This document shows, one piece after another, positions 55,461 to 64,000 of a stretch of DNA of 64,000 nucleotides. The notes below the pieces were generated by a model. It was given only the letters and a program-made list of their open reading frames with translations, ran no database searches and was not told the DNA's origin. Source of the stretch: Epiperipatus broadwayi (Eukaryota > Onychophora > Udeonychophora > Euonychophora > Peripatidae). Both the position numbers and the translations under genes were made by a program. The first letter of the stretch is position 1, and every line of letters starts with the position of its first letter. Location: contig JAQFVV010012400.1 of assembly GCA_028023455.1 (NCBI GenBank), forward strand, positions 18,439,990-18,503,989, given 5' to 3'.

Positions 55461-56039
55461 CATTTTAAAATATATAAACACTTTTTTTTAATGTTAAATT
55501 ATTTTTTTAAAAAATAAGTTCAATTCTATGATTTTTGCTAAATTATTTATTTATACTGTAAGAAATAATTTATTAATACTTTAATCAAATTAATCATCAT
55601 TGTTATATTAGCAAGTCTGATTAATATCTTGCTCCTTTATGAAGAACTGCTTGAGATACCTTTGCTCTCCAGTGACTCCTTTTACCAACTTTACTATCAT
55701 CACTTCTGAGATTTTTTTTCAACTTCAGATTTACATTTTAGCCAATAAAAGAGCATTTTAAAAATAAAATGTATATTTTCTCTTATGGACCTTTTGATTG
55801 TACTATCATTTATAAAATCATCGCATCCGTAAAAATAATAATAATAATAATCACATTGTGCTAAAGATCATATGACATTTGAACACCTAAATGGTTTCCT
55901 GCCTCTGAGTTCATTAATCTACACTGAACTATGTAGCATATAGACAATTGCAGTAGTTTTTTAATAATTAAATATACTTTAAAGATAAATCTCCAGATTC
56001 ATTAAAGCATTAAAGTTCATATTTAGTTTAATATTTTTA

Positions 56040-56110
56040 TTCGAGCTCTGAAGAAGACTGTTAAACAATCAAAATTGTCTGCTATTTTTGAAAGTTAGGA
56101 ATAATGAAAT
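56040..56110 (+). repeat. Hairpin-like CTGAAGAAGAC motif
   Basis: AGCTCTGAAGAAGACTGTTAAACAATCAAAATTGTCTGCTATTTTTGAAAGTTAGGAATAATGAAATATTG resembles the segment near 20967 and the arm of the fold-back at 30294-31014. Probably the end of a retroelement. Confidence 0.45.
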
Positions 56111-56269
56111 ATTGTATTTCCATTGTGTAAAGTATTCAGAAGAGTATATTACTATTGTCTGATATATTAACTATATTTAAGTCACAACCCTCAGATATCT
56201 GCAGTATTATATTAAAATGTTTATAATAATAAATATGCAGACAGAAAAAGTCATAAATTTTTATTACAA

Positions 56270-57740
56270 ATGAAAAGCTCCAGGAAATGATGGAATTACA
56301 ATTGATATATTAAAAGAAGCAGGTGAAGAAATAGATTTTTTTTTAGCAAAGTTATATACCAAATGTCTAAATAATAAAGATGTACCAGATGAATTAGAAG
56401 AATGCAGTATTAGTATTAATATTTAAGAAAGGTAATAAAGAAGTTATTAGAAACTATAGACCTATCAGCCTTTTATCAATTTTATACAAAATTTTTACCA
56501 AGATAATTATAACTTGTCTACAGAGAACATTGGATTTCCACCAACCAAGAGAACAAGCTGGATTTAAAAATGATTTTGGCAGTAGATCATATCCAGGTAT
56601 TGAGAGAAGTTATAGAAAGGACAAATAAATATGAGTTGGCATTATGTTTTCGATTTGTATATTATGAAAAGGCATTTGATTCTATAAACATTTCTTCAGT
56701 GATTAAAGCATTGGATCATCAAGGTATAGATCCAGGATATTGTCATATTTTAAAGAATATTTATAAAAATGCAACAGCAATAATTAGATTACATAATGAT
56801 ACAGGGAAAGTCAACATTGAGAAGGGTGTTAGACAGGGTGACTCCATATCTCCAAAACTTTTTACAGCATTGCTGCAAGAAGTATTTTGCGCATTAAAAC
56901 GGGAAACTAAAGAAGTGAAAAAAAATGGAGATTATTTAATTTATTTATATTTTGCAGATGATGTAGTTGTTTTTGCAAATAATGCTTTAGAGCTGCAGGA
57001 AATGTTGCAGGAGTTATCAGATGAAAGTAGGAAAGTAGGACTAAAGATAAATGTTAAAAAGACTAAAGTAATGTTTAACTGATTTTTTCAAAATATGAAA
57101 ATAAAGATTGATTATGATGAGTTAGAAAAAGTTAACAGTTACAAATACCTTGGTCAAATTATTAATACAGATGGAAACATAATGGATGAAATTAATCATA
57201 GAATTAAACTTGGTTGGAGTGCTTTTGGTATAAATAGCTTGATACTAAAAGGAAATATGCCTATGTGTTTGAAAAGAAAGGTTTTTAACAAATATGTTTT
57301 ACCAGTTCTTACTTATGGATCTGAGACTTGGACACTTAATAGAAGAGCAATACAGAGACTTCAGACCATACAAAGAAGTATAGAAAGATGCATGTTGGAG
57401 TAACAAGAAGAGATTGAAAACACAATGTATGGGTAAGAGAACAAACAGGTGTTACTGACCTCATTGAAAAAATTAAAAGACTGAAGTGGAGTTGGGCTGG
57501 ACATATTGTTAGAAGAGATGATAATAAATGAACAATTGAAATCTTAAACTGGATTCCAAGAGATTGTAAAAGACCCCCCCCCCCAAAAAAAAAAAACACA
57601 TGTTAGATGGATGAATGAAATAAAAAAAGTGTGCAGTGGTAATGTGGAGAAGAGAAGCTAAAGATTAGAGAAGATGGATTGAACTTGGAGAGACCTTTAT
57701 CCTGCAATGTATTGATAATGGTTGATGATGATGATGATGA
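56270..57740 (+). mobile_element. RTE copy G, 5' truncated
   Basis: Starts in the RT region (AAAGCTCCAGGAAATGATGGAATTACAATTGATATATTAAAAGAAGC) and ends at GATAATGGTTGATGATGATGATGATGACAC. The first line is uninterrupted across the site where copy A carries the 2.7-kb insertion, so it serves as the empty-site reference. Frames: 56570-57082 (RT boxes A to C: VYYEKAFDSI, KGVRQGDSISPKLFT, YFADDVVVFANN) and 57095-57403 (KIKIDYDELEKVNSYKYLGQ…). TGA at 57080 and other breaks inactivate it. A run of ten C followed by twelve A interrupts the C-terminal region near 57575. Confidence 0.92.
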
Positions 57741-57744
57741 CACA

Positions 57745-58890
57745 AAATCATCTCCGCAGGCAATGAATTATACAAAGAATGGGAAAACTACAGCCTGCAG
57801 GACACCTGTGACTTTGCACAAGTGGAAGATTTTCTTTTCTAATTTTATCACAAAAATGTTAAATTGTATAAACAAACAATACGTCTGTGGTGTGGTAGCA
57901 TAAGCCAAATCTATTTAAATAAATTAACAAAATTTATTGTCAACCATGGACTGTGCTTGCATTAAAGAATTTACTCCTTCATACAAAACTTCTTTAGGTT
58001 TCTAATTGTACTAACTTTTGTCAAATAAAGTTTTTTTTTTAATAAAATGGACGCTTAATGTGTTATCACAAGTCGTAAGCTTTGACAATTATAAGGATAT
58101 GTTCGAAACTATGAAAAATTATTTCAGACAAAAATGTCTTTAACTTTGAATCTGAACATCTTTTATCAATTTGATTTTTTTTGCAAGTTAAATTAGTTTT
58201 CAAGTTATACGTAAATTAGCAATTGAGTTGTGTCAGTTTAGAAGTTCCTGTGAAGTTATTCCATGAAGATTGTTGCACCAAAATTTCATCACAAAATTTT
58301 GTTTTATTCTCGAGTTATTATGAGAATAAAATTTATTCACATACAAACATACATTCCTATAAAAATAAGATTCTGGATGTTGCCTAAAACTGAACAAATC
58401 AGAGATTAAAAGCTCTATTTTATAAAAATTTATTGAAAATAGAAAGCTGATTTTCAACATGATCGCTAGACTTTCCTCTACTATGAATACTTCATGTATT
58501 GAAATAAAAACTTTTTTTTCAATATGTGGACTGCTAAAAATTTTACACAAGTCCATATAGCCTTTGAACAGAAAAATTTGGCCAACTCCAGATTACACTA
58601 ATAACTAATATTTTCTGCATTGTTGTTCTTAAGAGATGCTGAAAAGATCTTTGGATTCAATAGCCAATCGCCCGACAGTGACAACCTTATAGCTATTTTA
58701 TACTTTATCTATATTTATATATAATATTTATTTTAGTAGTCTGCAAAAAAAAATTATTTGAAAATATATGTACATAAGGATAGAAAATATACATACATAT
58801 TTTGTTTATTTTTAATTGCTGATTTGAAAGTATTCTTTATTAATAATAATAATAATTTAATTGCAATTTTATTTTTGATTTTGAAGTAAT
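57745..58890. other. Intron sequence before exon 7, nothing recognised
   Basis: A/T-rich. A 107-codon minus-strand frame (58233-58556) has no recognisable motif. After exon 7, 59500-60580 and 61060-63485 also hold nothing recognised apart from (TA)n and ATG/TGA-type short repeats near 62385. Confidence 0.55.
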
Positions 58891-58901
58891 TTTTTTTTTA
58901 G

Positions 58902-59076
58902 TTATGAAAATTCTGGAGAGATTAAAGATCAGGGAAGATCCACTTTTTCGTCCAGAAATTATAAACGAACACGACCAACCTGCTCTGTTTAACCTCATGA
59001 AGCGTTGTTGGGATGAAGATCCTCAACTGCGACCAAATTTTGCCAAAATTAAATCAATATTTTACCAAATCCCTGG
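58902..59076 (+). CDS. Exon 7: kinase-homology domain, C-terminal subdomain XI
   Basis: A poly-T tract ending TTTAG precedes the exon. It completes the exon 6 codon as Ile, then reads MKILERLKIREDPLFRPEII and, further on, LMKRCWDEDPQLRPNFAKIK. 'P-x-F-R-P' and 'L-M-x-x-C-W-x-E-x-P-x-x-R-P-x-F-x-x-I' are hallmarks of the end of the membrane guanylate cyclase kinase-homology domain. The donor is taken at CCTGG/GTAATT (phase 2). Without splicing, a stop codon (TAA at 59078-59080) follows two codons after IPG, so a truncated isoform is formally possible. Dimerisation and cyclase catalytic exons are not seen in the remaining 4.9 kb and should be downstream. Confidence 0.93.
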
Positions 59077-59277
59077 GTAATTATTATTGTAATTGTTTTT
59101 ACTTTTATCATCATCTTCATCATGTAATTCCCTAGGAATTACTACCATTGTAATTAGTATTATGCAGTTACTTTTAACTATCATAATTTTTATTGTGAGA
59201 TAGTTAATAGGCTAATATGCAAACAATTTTTCGAATACAAGATTTGAGACATTTTTAACGGTAATAAAATGAAAAAT

Positions 59278-59490
59278 ACCATCAAGCGTAGTTTTCTGTT
59301 TACATAAACGTCAGAGTGAGCATTCACTATCTCTAACTTTAATTCCACTTTCAGATCATGATTTCAAGCTATTTGTCTTTCACTGACAATAGCAAATAGC
59401 TTGAAATCATGATCTGAAAGTGGAATTAAAGTTAGAGATAGTGAATGCTCGCTCTGACGTTTATGTAAACAGAAAACTACGCTTGATGGT
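59278..59490. repeat. Near-perfect hairpin repeat, 98-bp arms
   Basis: Left arm 59278-59375 (ACCATCAAGCGTAGTTTTCTG…GATTTCAAGCTATTTG) and right arm 59393-59490 are reverse complements with one mismatch (GTGAG versus GCGAG), around a 17-base loop. Weak pairing continues outward (AAAAATACC / GGTGTTTTT). It lies 200 bases downstream of exon 7. No open frame. The near-identity of the arms indicates a recent origin or active homogenisation. Confidence 0.97.
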
Positions 59491-60583
59491 GTTTTTGGTA
59501 GAACGCCATCTGTTATCATATATATATAGACAGTCTTTTTGTCTGCATTTTATAACATAGACTACATTAGGCAGATCCAATGTTAGAATTTTATTATTGA
59601 AAGTATATTTGGTGCAAAACATTTTACTAAATTTTTAAATTTAAACTCTGACTTAGTATTTCTTTTATATTAATAGTTATAATGACAAAATATCAAAATA
59701 TAATTATTAATATTATACACTGTACCACTTCTGTTATATGACACACAATAACATAGTGTGTGCTCATATATATATAAAGTTGAAAGGAAAAGTAGAAATA
59801 AACACAGACAAAAAATTTGTAGATATTTTTCTACATTTCCTGGATAAATAATCATAGTAAAAGATTAAATAATTTTGAATTTTAATAAATTGAACAGTTT
59901 AAGAAAGTCTAAATAAATATTAATATTGTATTCTGATTTTGAAATTAAAAACAGACATGTATTATGATAATAGATCTGCTAACTGTAAAATTTTCTATTG
60001 TCTATTTTGAAATCTTTTTAATTAATTGAACAAAATTTCTATCTAGTTTAAAATCTTTGTAGATTATACTTTGATCAAACTTGCTTTCAAAAATAGCTTT
60101 TAATTAAAAAAACAAAGATTAAAAAGACAGATAAAACAGTTTTCATTTAATGTATTTTTGTCACCTCACTACTATAAAAAGTGTTGATAAAAAGAATAGT
60201 TTTAGTTTGGCTAGTAATTTTTTAGAAGACTTGGCTAGTAGTTTTTGTCAATAGTTTGGATAGTAATATTTTTGTAAGTTTTTGCTAATAATCGTTTGAG
60301 CAGCAGTTGACAAAGCTGGCCAGATCAGGATGAAAATTGCTATGAAATTATAATGGAATGCAAAAAATAGCAAGTTACTTTAAAAACAAATTTTATTAGG
60401 TCTAATAAAGGTTACATTATGTATAAAGCAACATAATTAAAGGAATGAGAAAAAAAACCACACATTTTAAATGATTGAGACAATTGTTAAACAATTGAAA
60501 TTTGAAAGACTCAAATTATATAATATTGTCCAATGTTAACAATTGATGCGATTATCCATGTATATTTGAGTGGTTGGGAAGTT

Positions 60584-61051
60584 TTATAGCTTCCAAGTCT
60601 CTTCAAAAATAAATTTTGATGACAATAGTTGATCTCTATTTTTAATCTTTTCCATTGTTTTCGTAAAACAGGCATTTTGATCTGGGTGAGGCTGTGTGTA
60701 TGTCATTTTACATCTTACCAACCAGATTAAATATGTTATAAAAATTAATAATCTGATGATTGGGAATTGTTTAGTTTTGATGCTTTTTTGCAGCAAGATT
60801 ATAGTGTAGTAGTTTGTCTTGATGTTATTATATATTATTTGTCTCACTGTTCCCAGCGCATTACATGTTGTAATGATGTTGTTGTAAGACTCCTCTTCTC
60901 TATGGCATCTGGGGCACATTGGATCTACTTTTGTGATATGCCATCTATGACAAAAGAAGGATAGAGTTAGCATAGCTTCAAGATTTAATTTGATTATGAA
61001 ATCAAAGTCATCAGCCATTCTATGGTTTACTACAGAGAAGTTTTGATTCAC
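60584..61051 (-). pseudogene. LINE C-terminal region with zf-RVT motif
   Basis: A 155-codon frame. NLEAMLTLSFFCHRWHITKV is followed by DPMCPRCHREEESYNNIITTC, matching the 'C-P-x-C-x-x-x-E-x-x-x-H-x-x-x-x-C' motif at the C-terminus of LINE reverse transcriptases, with Asn in place of His. A hydrophobic/aromatic tail (PIIRLLIFITYLIWLVRCKM) is also common there. Different from the CKLC-type LINE at 4.7, 7.1 and 36.6 kb. The RT itself is not recognised in the upstream 61051-61250, so this is a fragment. Confidence 0.55.
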
Positions 61052-63489
61052 ATGAAGTCAGGGTCAACTTCCAATGAATCAATTAGGCTGCACAAATGTG
61101 TTCTAGAAGACAGTTTGCTTGCTTATCCAATTCTAGACAGAAGAGAGATCACTACAGACTAGCAATTTATCCCGATGATGGCACTTACCCATTAGCTTAA
61201 TGAAGAAGTTGTTATATATATGCTGCTTTATCTAGATGCAAAGAACCACAGATAAATGCATTGCATCATATTTATATAAAGTGAATTGTTTAAATAATTC
61301 ATTTAAAATGTCATTTTAAGAGTGATAGACATATATATAGAACAGCGTTATTTTAAGTAATTTAAAATCTATATATTTTTTTTAAATAAGCTGAAACAAG
61401 TAAAAAAAAAATTCTTGAATTTGGAATAAAAAGAAAAGTGAAGAGTAAATAATCAACTCATGGATGATCCTATTTAAGAAAACTCTTTTTAGATTAGAAA
61501 ATAAAGGGAAAAGAATCATTTTAAATTTAAGTTTGAAGACATTGTAATTAATCAATTAATAATCCTGTCAAGACTGATTTTATTTTTATTTTTAAAAAAA
61601 GTAAGGAAAAGCCTTTATTATTAAAGCAGTGAAATTTATGTAGATTCAAAATGGAATTAATTATGAAACATATTTTTAATACTTTTATTATTTTGACAAG
61701 TATGCATATATATTTTTATGTGATCAAACATATATGTTAATTATGTGGTATAAAAATTAATTTTTTATTTTGATAAATTCATATATGTTATGTTAATAAA
61801 TTAATATATCACACATCTGTGCAAATTATATATATGTGTGTGGCTAAGTAAACCTATTGGACATCTATGTAACCAACAACGTATTAAATTAAATTTTGTT
61901 TTATGTTAATCAAATAGAGCACATATGTAAAATGTAATCATTTTTTTTAAATTTTATTAAATATCAATTGAAATGTATTCATTGTATATTTTTAAACGTG
62001 CATCTGTGTGCATATCTATATATGTGTTGTAAGTAAACCCATTGAGAGATATTGTAAATCAATGTAATAACTGAAATTTTGTATTAATATTGTATAGCAA
62101 TGTGATAGTTTTTATTGTATGCTAACCAAAATCAGAAAGCTTATATATGTGCAGCCTTATTCTAGAGATTTTAACTTCATTCTTTTTATTACTGATATTA
62201 ATAAACTTGTATTCAATTGTTAAAATTATTTCCATGACTTAATTCTAAATGGTTTTTAGAAGCTTATGTATTTGCATCATCTCTTGATCACAATAACAGT
62301 AATAGAGCTTATGTTCTCTGAGCTAGATTAGAGCATAATGGTCTGATACATAAAAGGGGGTGTTTATTATTGTTTTGGGAATCCAGTGATGATGATGATA
62401 TTCCCATCAATCATCACCATCATACTGGTTGGCACTAAGAGGGTATTCTTCAAAACCCATGCATTATATTTTATTTAATTTAGTATCTATCAGAAAGTCT
62501 ATAGTTGATCAGCACATTAATGGTACTAAATTGCCAGATGATTGATAATGATCAGCAGGTTTTAGTATCAAGCATTATTGTTTTTATGGTTGTATATTCT
62601 ATGGATGAGCACTTAAGTTTGTGCATCCAAATTTATGGTTAAATAATTGCCAGCTTAGTCTGGTCTACAGTAGACCAAGTTCAAATCCAGTCACAAGATT
62701 GACTGTTGATTTATTTATTATTGGTCATTTGTGGATGATGGATGATTATTACTTTTTCCCTATATTTACTTATTGATAATGCTGGTGAAGTTATAATTAT
62801 ATTTATAGTAGCTCTAAAAAGTTAACTGGGCTGATCTCACAAAGAGATATTAAGATCTTCCATATTCTTTTAGTATGTGACATTTCTTATATATTTTTAA
62901 TTAAATCTTAAATATTAGACTTTTTGTAAACTTTATTTGGAAATATTTTGTTCAACTGAGTGTCAGTGATGATCATGAACTAGTGGCCATCACCTCAGGT
63001 ATGACCCCCTTGATTCCCTATCCTGTTATAAATGGCTACTCAACTGAGGGCTGATAATGATATGTAATACTGGCAAACATTATAAATGGCTATCCAGCTA
63101 ACAGCTGATGATTACGTAAGCACATATGGGAGTTCAAACGTATGCCAAAAAATATAAATAAAGATCTTAGTTTCAGCAAGTTCTTGCCAATCATGATCTG
63201 AGTCAAACAAGTAACTGAATCATAATATTAAAAAAGCAGTCTATAAATAATGCAATAAAGATCAAAGGTCTCACCAGTATAAAACAATTAGAAAAAAGAT
63301 ATTTTATCTGAGAATTAAATTGCCAATAATGATGGTTTAAAGTGGTTTCTCAATAATTTAATCACCAAGAATAAATTGGTAAATGCCCATTAATTGAACA
63401 ATAATTGATTGATTATTTAGGTTGGCTATAAAGTAATTATCTTTAAAAAAAATCTTGTCTGCTTAGAATTTTAATTTTTTATTTAAGTT

Positions 63490-63556
63490 TCATGTAGTCT
63501 ACATTTGAATCCAGATCAACAGCATAATAAACAGATGTGCTATCCATTACATAACA
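63490..63556 (-). other. tRNA-like remnant
   Basis: On the minus strand GTAATGGATAGCACATCTGTTTATTATGCTGTTGATCTGGATTCAAATG has an A-box-like start (TAATGGATAGCACA), an anticodon-arm-like centre and a B box (GGATTCAAAT) in tRNA spacing. The acceptor stem is incomplete. An old SINE or tRNA pseudogene. Confidence 0.45.
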
Positions 63557-63639
63557 AAGTATATATATATATATATATATAAGGACAGACAAGCTGCTTT
63601 TTTTATACAAATAACTGATTTTTGGTTTTACTAACAATA

Positions 63640-64000
63640 ATGCATTTTATTGTTGAGTTGCTAGATAATGGTGACTGTGGTTTTTGAAAAATCAAAGACA
63701 GCATAATGTATTGATGCTGAACTGAGTTCATATCTATATGACTATATAAGCAAATGAGGGGTTCATCTTGGGCTTCTAGTTTTATAGTTAACCGAATAGG
63801 TAAAATATGACTGCTGGAGGGTTGCATTAGATCCTAAAGTCTAGGTGGAGTGCTCTCAAATCCAAGACTCCTCATTGATGAAAACCACAAGCTACAAACT
63901 AGTCTGGGAATATTGGATAAATAAGCACTAGATAGAAATTTATGCATAAATTTTCTTGCATCCATTGATTACAAAGGATTACACTTGAGGCACTACTGTA
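63640..64000 (-). repeat. Interspersed repeat family P, copy 6 (runs off the window)
   Basis: GATAATGGTGACTGTGG…GGTTGCATTAGATCCTAAAGTCTAGGTGGAGTGCTCTCAAATCCAAGACTCCTCATTGATGAAAACCACAAGC…GTCTGGGAATATTGGATAAATAAGCACTAGATAG…CTTGCATCCATTGATTACAAAGG…CACTACTGTA is the reverse complement of copies 1 and 2. The expected terminal AGAGAGTTTAGCC lies beyond the window. Confidence 0.88.

Overview
The window is about 73% A+T by eye. It has no bacterial-style gene packing, but it has spliced exons, long introns and many interspersed repeats, so it is nuclear DNA of an animal. RTE-type LINEs, Penelope-like elements, a Merlin DNA transposon and tRNA-derived SINEs occur together. This suggests an invertebrate, but the species cannot be named from sequence alone.

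One host gene runs along the + strand across almost the whole window. Seven small exons (1108-1210, 25184-25267, 27201-27305, 31968-32039, 43497-43641, 54766-54915, 58902-59076) have matched splice sites and compatible phases. They read through as the kinase-homology (pseudokinase) domain of a receptor-type guanylate cyclase. The extracellular and transmembrane exons should lie before position 1, and the cyclase catalytic exons after 64000. Coding sequence is only about 0.8 kb of the 58 kb between the first and last exon.

Everything else is intron filled with mobile DNA. Region by region:
- 1-1.1 kb: Penelope-like remnant just upstream of the first exon.
- 1.2-25 kb (first intron): a long tetranucleotide tract, a LINE with a C-terminal zinc motif (3.4-5.1 and 7.0-7.3 kb), a 110-bp perfect palindrome, a second Penelope-like remnant (7.9-9.0 kb), a nearly complete RTE element (9.2-15.2 kb) split by a 2.7-kb insertion with TG...CA ends, a SINE at 17.6 kb, and a minus-strand LINE-like relic (22-25 kb).
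- 25-32 kb: four exons close together, a Penelope GIY-YIG relic at 26.5 kb and a 0.7-kb fold-back element at 30.3-31.0 kb.
- 32-43.5 kb: a decayed LINE (33.6-36.3 kb) carrying a terminal-inverted-repeat element, a complete Merlin element (37532-38477) with its 8-bp target duplication, and a ~112-bp-period tandem array (40.7-41.6 kb).
- 43.6-54.8 kb: repeat clusters, an RTE copy with an inverted 5' segment (twin-priming structure, 51.1-52.9 kb) and a SINE with its target duplication (53.75-53.87 kb).
- 55-64 kb: two more RTE copies in opposite orientations, the last exon, a 98-bp-arm hairpin repeat, a LINE C-terminal relic and a palindromic repeat copy at the right edge.

No structural RNA gene, CRISPR array or bacterial operon was seen. 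The best candidates for something new are the uncharacterised fold-back families, the solo-LTR-like insertion, the tRNA-like head next to the RTE element, and the Merlin copy whose transposase keeps its catalytic triad but has lost its N-terminal half.
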